DNA of 64,000 nt from assembly GCA_037446115.1 (NCBI GenBank), contig JBBIJF010000001.1:62001-126000 (forward strand), written 5' to 3'. The stretch comes from JANWXD01 sp037446115. GTDB lineage: Bacteria > Acidobacteriota > Terriglobia > Bryobacterales > Bryobacteraceae. Within the stretch, counting starts at the first letter, position 1. Each line of letters opens with the position of its first letter. This document shows positions 34,678 through 43,371 of the stretch, piece after piece. Below the pieces are notes generated by a model. It ran no database searches. It was not told the DNA's origin and was given only the letters and a program-made list of their open reading frames with translations. The translations under genes were made by a program, and so were the position numbers.

Positions 34678-35793
34678 TCAGGCCACGGGCATGCCGACCC
34701 GCCGGAGCACCACGAACTCAGCAACGTTTTCCGCCGTCAGCAATCCGACCAGCCGTCCGTCTTCCATCACCAGCGCGCAGGAGCCCGCCCGCGCCAGCAA
34801 GGGCAGCGCTTCCGCCAGGTCCATGTCCGGCGGCACTTGCAGAAAATCCCGGTTCATGACGCCCGCTACGTAGGCCTGCGGTCCCTCCGACGCCATGGCC
34901 CGCAGCAAGGCGGTGCGCCCCAGCAGTCCCAGCACTTGCCCGCCGTGGACCACCGGAAAGTCCTGCTGGCTCGTGGACAGCAGCAACCGCGCTGCATCTC
35001 CGATGGTGTCCCCGTGCGAGAGCGTGCGAAAGTCGGTCACCATCGCGGCGCGGACCGGCAGCCCGTGCGTCAGTGACCGTCCCATGGCTGCCGCTCCCTC
35101 CTGGGCCGCCCCCAGATACACGAAGAACGCAATGAAGACCAGCAGGAAGTTCATCGAAAGCAGGCCGTACATTCCCATCAGTACCGCCAGCGCACGTCCT
35201 GCGGCCGCCGCAATGCGAGTGGCCTCCTCCTCCGGCTTGTACAGCCCCAGCACCGACCGCAGGATTCGCCCTCCATCCATCGGGAAAGCCGGGAGCAGAT
35301 TGAACAACGCAAGGATGAGGTTCCCCGCTCCGATGCGCGTCCAGATCCGAGGATCAGAAGCGTCGCCCAGAGTACGCAACGCCGCCAGCAGCCCCGCTGG
35401 TTGAACGAGAGTGAGGATGAGGCCGGCCAGAATCAGGTTGACCACCGGACCGGCCAGAGCGATCCACAACTCTTCTCGCGGTCTCGGATTCCGCTCCAGT
35501 CGCGCCACCCCGCCGATCGGAAACATGACGATCTCGAGCGTCCGGATCCCGTAGCGCCGCGACACGACTGCATGACCGAGTTCATGGAGCAGAACCGAAG
35601 CGAACAGCCCCAACACGTACAGTACGTACTTCAGCCCGGGCTGCCTCCCGCCCAGACTTGCGAACAGCAGGAAGATCAGCAGAAGAACGAACGTGAAATG
35701 GAAGCGCACCGGGACGCCGAGTATGCGCACCACGCCTACGGTACCAGGAATTCTGGACTCGGTCTTTGTCCGGGCCGCCCGCCGTGCCTCCAT
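34678..35793 (-). CDS. M50 (site-2 protease type) membrane metalloprotease with CBS domains
   Basis: A 371-residue intramembrane zinc protease. The HELGH motif is at 70-74 in a transmembrane helix, and the third ligand is D173 in LLPAFPMDGG. Five or six transmembrane helices cover about 30-235. Two CBS domains follow (about 245-305 and 310-365), which may bind adenine nucleotides and regulate cleavage. The short N-terminus VVRILGVPVRFHFTF matches the M50B SpoIVFB-like group. Targets are typically membrane-bound regulators, but no sigma or anti-sigma pair is adjacent. A GGGGAGG ribosome site precedes the start. Confidence 0.88.
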   Translation of the reverse strand: MEARRAARTKTESRIPGTVGVVRILGVPVRFHFTFVLLLIFLLFASLGGRQPGLKYVLYVLGLFASVLLHELGHAVVSRRYGIRTLEIVMFPIGGVARLERNPRPREELWIALAGPVVNLILAGLILTLVQPAGLLAALRTLGDASDPRIWTRIGAGNLILALFNLLPAFPMDGGRILRSVLGLYKPEEEATRIAAAAGRALAVLMGMYGLLSMNFLLVFIAFFVYLGAAQEGAAAMGRSLTHGLPVRAAMVTDFRTLSHGDTIGDAARLLLSTSQQDFPVVHGGQVLGLLGRTALLRAMASEGPQAYVAGVMNRDFLQVPPDMDLAEALPLLARAGSCALVMEDGRLVGLLTAENVAEFVVLRRVGMPVA

Positions 35794-35858
35794 GGGCCCG
35801 CCTCCCCATGACCACCATAACAGATTGCACCCGCGGGCCCCGGCCTTGGCGGGCGTCC

Positions 35859-38800
35859 TCAGGCCCGGGCTTCCACAAGCGTCTCAGCGGCTTGGTTGGA
35901 ATCGGGCTGAAGGCGCACAGCCACGATTTTGGAAACACCCGGCTCTTCCATGGTCACTCCGTAGAGCGTTTCCGCCGACTCCATCGTCCTCTTGGCGTGA
36001 GTGATCACAACGAACTGCGTCTGGTGGGACATTTCCCGGAGCAGTTTCATCAATCGCCGGATGTTGGGCTCATCCAGCGGCGCATCCACTTCGTCGAGGA
36101 TGCAAAACGGGCTGGGCTGGTATTTGAACACCGCCATCAGCAGCGCCAGCGCGGTCAGCGCTTTCTCTCCGCCCGAGAGCAGGAGCACGTTTTGCAGGCG
36201 CTTGCCCGGCGGTGAGGCGACGATGTCAATGCCGGACTCAGCGGCATTCGCTTCATCGGTGAGCCGCATCTCTCCCGTACCGCCGCCGAAGAGCGTGCGG
36301 AACGTTTCACGGAAGTGTGCATTGATCCCTTCGAAGGCCTCGGTGAAACGCCGCCGGGTCTCGGCATCAATCTCCCGGATCGCCTTCTCGGTGTCCCGGA
36401 TCGAATCCAGCAGATCCTGCCGCTGGGTGTTGAGAAACTCGTACCGCTGCCGGGTCTCCTCGTACTCCTCCAGAGCCTGCGCATTCACCGGGCCGAGGGC
36501 TTCGATGCGCGCTCGCAGATCCTGATAGCAAGCCTCGATCTCGGCCAGCTCCTCGCCGGCCGGAGCCGTCTCTTCGCTGCCTGCGATCTCCTGAATCGCC
36601 ACGCCCAGGTCTTTGCGGCAGGTTTCTTCGACAAAGCCGAGCTCAGCCCGGCGGCGCACGAGCTCCATCTCGATTTCGGCGCGTTTTTCCTGCGCCCCCT
36701 GCAACTCGGTCCGAAGCCGGCGAAGCCGTTCGTCCGTCGCCGTAAGCTGCGCGCGGGTCTCGTTCTCGCGCGCCAGCCACTGTTCAACCCGTGCCTCCGC
36801 TTCCGCCATTTGCTCCGACAAGACCGAGAGCCGGCGATCCAGTTCGACGTTATCGGCGAGCAAACGGGCCCGCTCCGTTCCCAGCCGTTGCATGTCCGCC
36901 GCCAGGTCCGCACGCCGCCGCTCGGCATCCGCCAGCTCCGCCTCGAGCCGGCTGCGCGCCGCCTGGCCGGCGCGCAGCCGCTCTTCGATGCCGGCCAACT
37001 CCGCACGCAGCGCCGCGTGCTCCTCGGCCAGGCGCGCCGAATCGGCCTGCAGGGTTTCGAGCCTCTGCCGTTGCCCGGCGCTCTCTTCCTCCCGCTCCCG
37101 GCGTGCCCGTTCCTTTTCTTCGACTTCCGCAAACCACTGTTCCCGCTGAACAGCCGCCTGCTGCCGGGCGCCTGCGATCCGCTCGAGCTCCAAACGCGCC
37201 AGCGACAGTCTGGATCCGCAGCGGCTCAGCTCCTCGGCAACCCGCTTCATTTCGTGCTCCAGAGCGAGCGACTCCTTCTCCTCGCCTTGATGCTCTGAGC
37301 GCAACTGCTCGAGAGTTGTTTCGAGCTCCGTGATGCCGGTCTCGAGCGCTGCCAACCGTTGGGTGCTTTCCGCAAGCTCCTTCTCGCGCCGGGCCATGAG
37401 TCCCTGCAATTCCCGAAGTTCGCGCTTGAGGGCAAGCGGACCGCTCGAGGTTTTCTTTCCGCCGCTGAGGGCCTGGCCGTGGTAGCACACCCCGTCCGGG
37501 AGCAGGAAGTAAAGATCCGGATACTGAAACGCCAGCCTTCGGGCGGCGGCCCCGTCTTCGACGAGGAAACAGCGCGCCAGGCGCGGCACCAGCTCTGCCG
37601 GAGCGTGTGTCAGCCCGTTGGTGAGGCGCAACACATCGCGCAGGCGGCCGGTGATGCCGGTCTCCGGGCCGATGGCCGGCTCGGGGAGATGGTGCTCGGC
37701 CGGTCCCGGCCGGTCGCTTTCCCCAGTGGGATGCACCAGAAAAGTAGCGCGGCCTTCCAACTCGGTGCGCACCAGTTCTACGCCGCGCTCGGCCTGTTTC
37801 CAGTCCGCCACCAGGACATATTCGAGTTCCTCGTGAAGGAACTCTTCCACCGCCTTCTCGTAAGCCGGCTCGACTTCGACGAAATCCGCCAGCACACCGA
37901 GCGGCCGCAGCTCTCCGGCCCGGCCCTCTTCAATGGCGCCGAAGAGGCGTTTGACCGCCTCCGTGGTGTAAGCCCGGTGGCTCAGAATCTCCTCGAGTGA
38001 ATCGCGCCGGGCGCGGATGCGCGCCAGCTCAGCTCGCGCCGCCTCCACGCTTGAACGCAACTGCCGGGCCACGGCCCTCTGCTCTTCCAGCGCAGCCTCC
38101 GTACGTTTGCGCCGGTCCGCCAGCGATTCCAGAGTTGCCTGGCGGGCGGCCAGCCGCTCGGATGTCGCTTTTTTGACCTGATGCAGCCGCTCCCAGTCGG
38201 CCTGAGCCGCTTGCTCCTCCCGGCGCGCCCGCGCCTCGTCGCGCTCCAGTCCCGCCAGGTACTCCTCCAGCTGTGCCAGACGGTTGCGCAGTGATGAAAC
38301 CTCTCCCATCAGTGCGAGCGCAGCCTGGCGCGACGCCTCGATGCGACCCTCGCATTCCCGCACAGCCTCTTGCAGCCTGGCCCGCTCCTCTCCCTTCTCG
38401 GCCAGCCGCCCCCGGAGAGCCTCCGCCTGTTGCTCCAGATCGCGGGCGTGCGCGCCCTGCTGGGCCAGTTCGCCCGCAAGTTCCGCGGTGCGGCGGTCAA
38501 GTTCCGCCGCCTCGTGCTCGGCTTGGCTCAGCCGCTCCTCGATGGAAACGACCTGCCGCAGCTGGCTTTCCTTCCGGCTGCGCGTGCGTTCCAAGTCAAG
38601 TTCCAGTTCAGAGAGCCGCCGCCGCGCCTCGGCTAGCTCCCTTTCGGCTTCGTATCCCTCGGCCTGAAGCCGCCCATACTGCCCTTCGCATTCCTGGAGC
38701 TCTGCGGAAATATGCTGAAACTCCGCATTGGCCAGATTCAGATCCAGGGCGATCCGTGCCGCTTCTCGCTCGAGCAACCGGTAGCGGCCAGAAAGCAGGC

Positions 38801-39569
38801 GGCGCAGTTGGACCGTCATCTCGCTTCTCAGCTCTTCGTAACGCTTCGCTTTGGCCGCCTGCCTTTTGAGCGAGTTCATCTGCCGCGAGACTTCCTCGAG
38901 GATGTCGAAGACACGCGTCAGGTTTTGCCGGGCGCCTTCCAGCTTGGCCTCCGCCAGCCGGCGCTTGGTCTTGAATTTGGTGATCCCGGCGGCCTCCTCG
39001 ATCACGGCGCGGCGATCCTGCGGGCGCGAACTGAGGATCTGCCCGATCCGCCCCTGCTCGATAATGGCGTAGCACTCGGGCCCCAGTCCGGTGCCCATGA
39101 ACAGCTCCTGGATGTCCCGGAGGCGCGCCGGGCGGCCGTTGATCAGATATTCGCTTTCCCCGGACCGAAACAGTCTGCGCGTAATAGTGATTTCCCCGGC
39201 TCCGCTGCCGAAGCGCCTGCTGTCCCCGTTCGTTGCACCGTCGCCGTTCGGGCCGGAATGGGGTCCGTGTTCCGCGGAGGGATCCACCAAGGTGAGAGTG
39301 ACCGAGGCCATCCCGACGGGCTTGCGGTCTTTGGCGCCCGCGAAGATCACGTCCTCCATCCGCGTGCCCCTAAGAGACTTGGCGGACTGCTCACCCAACA
39401 CCCAGCTGATCGCGTCGCTTAGGTTGGATTTCCCGCAGCCGTTCGGTCCCACGATGGCCACGATCCCGACGCCGTTGAAGCGCAGCTCCGTCCGGTCGCA
39501 GAACGACTTGAACCCTTGCAGTTCCAGTCGCTTGAGTCGAAGTAAACCGTTCGTCTTCCCTGGCATCAT
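35859..39569 (-). CDS. smc: Chromosome segregation protein SMC
   Basis: A 1236-residue condensin ATPase that organises and segregates the chromosome, probably with ScpA and ScpB. Walker A GPNGCGKS is at 41-48. Two long Arg/Glu-rich coiled coils flank a hinge at about 540-680 (RPLGVLADFVEVEPAYEKAVEE and GVCYHGQALSGG). The signature LSGGEK starts at 1131, and Walker B CILDEVDAPLDEP is at about 1156-1168. It lies downstream of yvcK with a 202-base gap containing a perfect hairpin. Note the extremely GC-rich, repetitive coiled-coil coding, which yields long spurious antisense frames. Confidence 0.96.
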   Translation of the reverse strand: MMPGKTNGLLRLKRLELQGFKSFCDRTELRFNGVGIVAIVGPNGCGKSNLSDAISWVLGEQSAKSLRGTRMEDVIFAGAKDRKPVGMASVTLTLVDPSAEHGPHSGPNGDGATNGDSRRFGSGAGEITITRRLFRSGESEYLINGRPARLRDIQELFMGTGLGPECYAIIEQGRIGQILSSRPQDRRAVIEEAAGITKFKTKRRLAEAKLEGARQNLTRVFDILEEVSRQMNSLKRQAAKAKRYEELRSEMTVQLRRLLSGRYRLLEREAARIALDLNLANAEFQHISAELQECEGQYGRLQAEGYEAERELAEARRRLSELELDLERTRSRKESQLRQVVSIEERLSQAEHEAAELDRRTAELAGELAQQGAHARDLEQQAEALRGRLAEKGEERARLQEAVRECEGRIEASRQAALALMGEVSSLRNRLAQLEEYLAGLERDEARARREEQAAQADWERLHQVKKATSERLAARQATLESLADRRKRTEAALEEQRAVARQLRSSVEAARAELARIRARRDSLEEILSHRAYTTEAVKRLFGAIEEGRAGELRPLGVLADFVEVEPAYEKAVEEFLHEELEYVLVADWKQAERGVELVRTELEGRATFLVHPTGESDRPGPAEHHLPEPAIGPETGITGRLRDVLRLTNGLTHAPAELVPRLARCFLVEDGAAARRLAFQYPDLYFLLPDGVCYHGQALSGGKKTSSGPLALKRELRELQGLMARREKELAESTQRLAALETGITELETTLEQLRSEHQGEEKESLALEHEMKRVAEELSRCGSRLSLARLELERIAGARQQAAVQREQWFAEVEEKERARREREEESAGQRQRLETLQADSARLAEEHAALRAELAGIEERLRAGQAARSRLEAELADAERRRADLAADMQRLGTERARLLADNVELDRRLSVLSEQMAEAEARVEQWLARENETRAQLTATDERLRRLRTELQGAQEKRAEIEMELVRRRAELGFVEETCRKDLGVAIQEIAGSEETAPAGEELAEIEACYQDLRARIEALGPVNAQALEEYEETRQRYEFLNTQRQDLLDSIRDTEKAIREIDAETRRRFTEAFEGINAHFRETFRTLFGGGTGEMRLTDEANAAESGIDIVASPPGKRLQNVLLLSGGEKALTALALLMAVFKYQPSPFCILDEVDAPLDEPNIRRLMKLLREMSHQTQFVVITHAKRTMESAETLYGVTMEEPGVSKIVAVRLQPDSNQAAETLVEARA

Positions 39570-39623
39570 CGCTTTGAGCGCTCCGCTTGCGCGACTCGGG
39601 GGATGCCTCTATCGTAAACCGGA

Positions 39624-39647
39624 TTCGGGGCAAAGTAAAGCCCCGAA
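39624..39647 (-). promoter_or_regulatory. Hairpin in the smc leader
   Basis: TTCGGGGC (39624-39631) and GCCCCGAA (39640-39647) are perfect 8-base complements around an AAAGTAAA-type loop, in the 202 bases between yvcK and smc. It lacks a T-run on the minus strand. It could be an mRNA processing or stability element or an attenuator. The same region has TATAGT and TACAAT hexamers that could drive smc. Confidence 0.4.
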
Positions 39648-39771
39648 GGGGGATATGCTGGGTCTTGGGGGAAAAAGCTACTATATCTGGGACTCCAGCT
39701 GCACTCGCACATCGGTTGTATTGCCTGCGATCCAGCCAGAGCCTTGCTTGTGATTGTACCGCCTTCTGCCG

Positions 39772-40794
39772 TTATGCGGAACAAGGGCGCTTGCGGCCCT
39801 CGGCCGCCAGATCGAGCACTACCCGGGCCAAGGCCTTTGGATCGTGCCGGATCTTGTCCGTCTCCTCCAGCAAGTCGGCGGTGATCACCTTCAAACCAAG
39901 GGCCTCCAGGCGGTCTCGGTCGACTTCGACGGGGCGCGCCCGGTGGCGGGCATACTTGCGGCGCATGGGCTCGCTCACGGGGCGCGTATTCACCACGGCA
40001 TAGTCCAGGCGCAGCTCCGGAGCGTGGCGTAGCAGGGCGCAGACGTGATCGGCGGCCGTAAAGTTCAGGGTCTCCCCCGGCTGCCACATCAGATTGACGA
40101 TATATGCCGTAACCGCCCGCGAGGCGGAGATCGCCTCCGGAATCCCTTTGACCAGCAGGTTGGGAATGACGCTTGTAAACAGTGAACCCGGCCCGAGTGT
40201 GATGACGTCCGCGGTCGCCAAGGCCTGCAAGGTTTGCGCCAAGGGCTCGCAGTGGGCCGGCCGCAAAGCGACTTCTTCGATCCGCTTCCGGCTCTTGCTG
40301 ATGCGGCTTTCTCCGGCCACTACCGTCCCGTCCTCGAGGCAAGCCTCGAGCGCAACATTCGCCACGGTAGACGGATAGATTCGCCCCACGATTGCCAGCA
40401 CTTCCGAGGACACGCGCACGGCGTGCGCGAAGTCTCCCGTTACCCGGCTGAGAGCGGTCAGAAACAGGTTGCCAAAGCTGTGGCCTTTGAGGCCGCGCCC
40501 GGCGGGAAAGCGGTATTGGAACAGTTTGGACAGGAGCGCTTCGTCCTCGGAGAGGGCCACCATGCAGTTGCGGATGTCGCCGGGAGGCGGAACGTCAAAC
40601 TCCCGCCGGAGCCTCCCGGAACTACCCCCGTCGTCGGTCACGGTGACAACGGCAGTGATGTTGACGCGCGGCGGCTCGGTGCGGGCATAACCCTTCAGCC
40701 CTTGCAGCAGCGTGGCCAGGCCCGTGCCCCCTCCAATAGCCACAACTTTGAGGGGACTCTCCGACGCCGGTTGAGGCCCCGTCCTGTCCGGCAA
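39772..40794 (-). CDS. YvcK-family UDP-sugar-binding gluconeogenesis factor
   Basis: A 340-residue protein of the CofD/YvcK fold. The N-terminus KVVAIGGGTGLATLLQGLK is diagnostic, with VTVTDDGGSSGRLRREF, PPPGDIRNCMVAL, GHSFGNLFLTAL and LGPGSLFTSVIPNLLV following. In Bacillus YvcK binds UDP-GlcNAc and is needed for growth on gluconeogenic carbon and for cell shape. Classical partners rapZ and whiA are not in the window; instead it precedes smc. The start codon appears to be TTG 40794. It lies 26 bases after the stop of the upstream TPR gene on the same strand. Confidence 0.92.
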   Translation of the reverse strand: MPDRTGPQPASESPLKVVAIGGGTGLATLLQGLKGYARTEPPRVNITAVVTVTDDGGSSGRLRREFDVPPPGDIRNCMVALSEDEALLSKLFQYRFPAGRGLKGHSFGNLFLTALSRVTGDFAHAVRVSSEVLAIVGRIYPSTVANVALEACLEDGTVVAGESRISKSRKRIEEVALRPAHCEPLAQTLQALATADVITLGPGSLFTSVIPNLLVKGIPEAISASRAVTAYIVNLMWQPGETLNFTAADHVCALLRHAPELRLDYAVVNTRPVSEPMRRKYARHRARPVEVDRDRLEALGLKVITADLLEETDKIRHDPKALARVVLDLAAEGRKRPCSA

Positions 40795-40820
40795 CCAGTG
40801 TTCGTGCGTACCCGGCGTGG

Positions 40821-41420
40821 CTAGCCTCGCTCAAACCGTTCCGGCCACAGGATCCGTTCCAGGGGAGGCTGATGCACAAACCCGCTGAAGTCCGGGTCGC
40901 GACGGGCCAAGTAACGGTTCTGTGGTTGCAACTCGATCGCCCGCCGTAGCTGTACGCTAGCCCCTTCGTAGTCGCCGCGGAGGCCGCGACAAAGCGCCAG
41001 GGCATAGTAGACATGGTCCGCATCCGGCGCCAGCCGGGCGGCCTCGACCAAGTGCTTCTCCGCCGACTCCAGTTCCCGCTGATTGATGAGGGCGACCGCG
41101 TAAGCGTAATGTTCCTCCGCCGAGGATGGCTTCGGCTCGGAGCGGTTCAGGCGCTGCTCGCACATCCGGATGTGAACGCGCGCAGCGTGAGCCACTTCCA
41201 GAGCCGGGCCGGAAGCCGCCTTTTCAAACAGCGGCTTGGCTTGCTCGAACCGCCGGGCGTGGAATAGCGCTACGGCCTGCTCAAACCACGCCGTTTGATC
41301 GCGCTGCTCTTGCCGCGGGGCCGGGGCGCCGGCCTCCCCGGCTTGAGAAGCTGCCGGCTTGCGGCGAGACCCTGCCCCTTTGCCTTTTTTTTCGTCAGGC
41401 GCTTCCGCGGACCTTCTCAT
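40821..41420 (-). CDS. Small cytoplasmic TPR protein
   Basis: A 199-residue protein with a basic, Ala/Lys/Pro-rich N-terminal 40 residues followed by three TPR-like repeats (TAWFEQAVALFHARRFEQAKPLF, HYAYAVALINQRELESAEKHL, HVYYALALCRGLRGDYEGASVQL). The conserved C-terminus ends RNYLARRDPDFSGF-like, a pattern seen in acidobacterial TPR proteins preceding yvcK or other housekeeping genes. There is no signal peptide. It is the first gene of a probable TPR-yvcK-smc transcript. Function is unknown; a scaffold role is inferred from TPRs alone. Confidence 0.75.
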   Translation of the reverse strand: MRRSAEAPDEKKGKGAGSRRKPAASQAGEAGAPAPRQEQRDQTAWFEQAVALFHARRFEQAKPLFEKAASGPALEVAHAARVHIRMCEQRLNRSEPKPSSAEEHYAYAVALINQRELESAEKHLVEAARLAPDADHVYYALALCRGLRGDYEGASVQLRRAIELQPQNRYLARRDPDFSGFVHQPPLERILWPERFERG

Positions 41421-41536
41421 CTCCGGATGACCGTGCCGTGAGCTGCCACAGGCAAGCTTAACACGCGATTGCAGCCGTCCCGTGGGGCTAATCCCCGGCT
41501 TGGTTAAGCTTGCCCCCGGCGCCCCGGCTTCATCGG

Positions 41537-41689
41537 CTACCTGTCCAACTCTTCTTCCTCGTCAAAAGCCGGGACGGACTCCAGATCTTCCGCTTCCAGC
41601 ACCTGATCACAGTCCAGGCAGCGAAAATAGTCAACTCCGTCCCGCCTGGCGAGAAACTCCGTGCGGGGGTGCGTGCAGTCGGCTTGCAT
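41537..41689 (-). CDS. Small zinc-ribbon-like CxxC protein (50 residues)
   Basis: A 50-residue gene with its own strong promoter. The product starts MQADCTHPRTEFL and contains C5 and H7, then C24 and C27 in YFRCLDCDQV, so the likely zinc ligands are C5, H7, C24 and C27. The tail is acidic, ending FDEEEELDR. Similar short CxxC plus acidic-tail proteins occur in acidobacteria, but I know no function. It is too short to pass usual length cut-offs. A TTGACA/TAGAAT promoter lies 22-49 bases upstream. It sits between thrC and the TPR gene on the same strand. Confidence 0.75.
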   Translation of the reverse strand: MQADCTHPRTEFLARRDGVDYFRCLDCDQVLEAEDLESVPAFDEEEELDR

Positions 41690-41710
41690 AAACAGACCAG
41701 AATTACCCTC

Positions 41711-41738
41711 ATTCTATTCATTCGGGCGGTCTTGTCAA
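41711..41738 (-). promoter_or_regulatory. Sigma-70-type promoter of the small CxxC gene
   Basis: On the minus strand a perfect -35 TTGACA (41738-41733) is followed after 16 bases by TAGAAT (41716-41711). Transcription would start near 41704, giving a leader of about 15 bases before the ATG at 41689. This is the best full promoter in the window. Confidence 0.75.
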
Positions 41739-41832
41739 GACCCACAGAAGTGAAAAACACGGCGCAGAACGGCGTCGTGAGTTCCACGCGCCTTCCAGGC
41801 GGCGACGCCCCGCGTGTGTTTGTCCCCGCCGC

Positions 41833-43143
41833 TTACGCGCTCCTCAAAATCTCGGCAATCCGTTCCGGGTCGTTCGGCACCACGAGCGGCCGGTTTGCGA
41901 ATGTGGAGACCAACCTGGTCCCGTCCGGCGCCATGAGCTGCCCCGTGTGGTACCGATAAATGTAGTCGGGGTCTTTGAGCAGGTGTCCCGTGAGCACAGC
42001 CACCACATCTGCGTCGCGCCCGATGAGGCCCGAGGCAACCAGCTTCCGGATACCGGCCAGCGTCGCCGCAGAGGCGGGCTCACAGCCGATGCCGCATAAC
42101 CCGATCTGCACCTTGGCGTCCGCAATCTCCTGTTCGCTCACCGCCTCCACGACGCCGTTGGAACATTCCAGCTCGTAGAGCGCTTTGGGCCACGAAACCG
42201 GGTCGCCGATCCGGATCGCGGTGGCCAGAGTCTCGGGCTTCTCCACTCTCGGAAGTACCGAGCGATCCGCACCCCGTACCAACCGGTAGAACGGGGCTGC
42301 ACCTTCGGCCTGAATCACCGCCAGTCGCGGGCTCCGGCGGATCAGGCCGGCCGCCACCAGTTCCCGCAGCGCCTTGCCGAACGCCGCCGTGTTTCCCAAA
42401 TTCCCTCCGGGAAGCACGATCCAGTCCGGCGGTTCCCAGTCGCGCTGGTCCATCATCTCCACGATGATGGTCTTCTGTCCCTCGATCCGAAACGGGTTGA
42501 TCGAGTTGAGCAGGTATATGCCGAGCCGCTCGGCCAGCCCGCGCACCAGGTGCAGAATCTGGTCGAAGTTCGCCTCCACCTGAAGCGTCAGGGCTCCGTA
42601 TTCGAGGGCTTGCGCCAGCTTGCCGAAGGAAATGTGGCCGTGCGGAATGAAGATGACCGCCTGAAGTCCGGCCGCGGCAGCGTAGGCCGCCATCGAGGCG
42701 GACGTATTCCCCGTGGAGACGCAAGCCACGCGCCGCATCCCGAGGCGGAGGGCCTGCGCCACCCCGCAGGTCATGCCGTTGTCCTTGAACGATCCGGTGG
42801 GGTTGTAACCCTGATGCTTGAACGCGAGGCGCTCCAGCCCGCTGTAGCGCGCCGCACGGGGCGCCTCGAGCAACGGCGTGTTGCCCTCCCCGAGCGAGAC
42901 CGCGTGTTCGAGGTTGTCCAGAAACGGAATCAGCTCGCGGTAACGCCACACCCCGCTGCGGTCCACCGGCAGATTGCTCCTCCGACGCTCCCGCCACAGT
43001 TCCCGGAGCGCTTGCGACTCCGGAAGACTGCCCCGATACCGGCACTCCAGCAGGCCGCCGCAGCGCGGGCAGGTGTAGATGACCTCGGTGATGGGGAAAC
43101 GCGCGCGGCACTCCCGCGAGAAACAGACAAGCTCGGCTTCCAT
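41833..43143 (-). CDS. thrC: Threonine synthase
   Basis: A 436-residue PLP-dependent enzyme that converts O-phosphohomoserine to threonine in the cytoplasm. An N-terminal zinc-ribbon-like segment carries C7, C12, C25 and C28 (CPRCGG), as in the thermophilic/archaeal type. The PLP lysine is K120 in NPTGSFKDNG, and the phosphate-binding loop is LPGGNLGNTAAFGK. The last part matches the standard fold (AVLTGHLLKDPDYIYRYH). ATG 43143 is preceded by a perfect TATAAT 10 bases upstream and no Shine-Dalgarno, so the message is probably leaderless. It is divergent from the alcohol dehydrogenase gene. Confidence 0.94.
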   Translation of the reverse strand: MEAELVCFSRECRARFPITEVIYTCPRCGGLLECRYRGSLPESQALRELWRERRRSNLPVDRSGVWRYRELIPFLDNLEHAVSLGEGNTPLLEAPRAARYSGLERLAFKHQGYNPTGSFKDNGMTCGVAQALRLGMRRVACVSTGNTSASMAAYAAAAGLQAVIFIPHGHISFGKLAQALEYGALTLQVEANFDQILHLVRGLAERLGIYLLNSINPFRIEGQKTIIVEMMDQRDWEPPDWIVLPGGNLGNTAAFGKALRELVAAGLIRRSPRLAVIQAEGAAPFYRLVRGADRSVLPRVEKPETLATAIRIGDPVSWPKALYELECSNGVVEAVSEQEIADAKVQIGLCGIGCEPASAATLAGIRKLVASGLIGRDADVVAVLTGHLLKDPDYIYRYHTGQLMAPDGTRLVSTFANRPLVVPNDPERIAEILRSA

Positions 43144-43153
43144 CGAACCCTTG

Positions 43154-43159
43154 ATTATA
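43154..43159 (-). promoter_or_regulatory. Consensus -10 box before thrC
   Basis: A perfect TATAAT on the minus strand ends 10 bases before the thrC ATG at 43143. Transcription should begin within about 3-4 bases of the start codon. No TTGACA-like -35 box is seen. This is the clearest case for leaderless expression in the window. Confidence 0.6.
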
Positions 43160-43356
43160 CGTGCGCAGGGATCCGCACCCCTCTTCATTCGATGACGGCG
43201 CAAACCGCTCCGCCCGTATCATGCTGTAGAACTCCGCTCGGGCGCCTGACATCGGCCTCCCCTCGACCCGGCAGCGTAATGGTTTTCGCCGGCCATGCAG
43301 CGCAGATCCCTTCTTCCGCCCCGTTGCGCGAGCCCGGCTGCGGCGGCACGCGGCAG

Positions 43357-43362
43357 TATACT
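43357..43362 (+). promoter_or_regulatory. -10-like hexamer before the alcohol dehydrogenase gene
   Basis: TATACT ends 9 bases before the ATG at 43372, without a Shine-Dalgarno site or a -35 box. It forms a divergent pair with the thrC -10 box on the other strand, about 200 bases away. Confidence 0.5.
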
Positions 43363-43371
43363 GTCTCTGCC

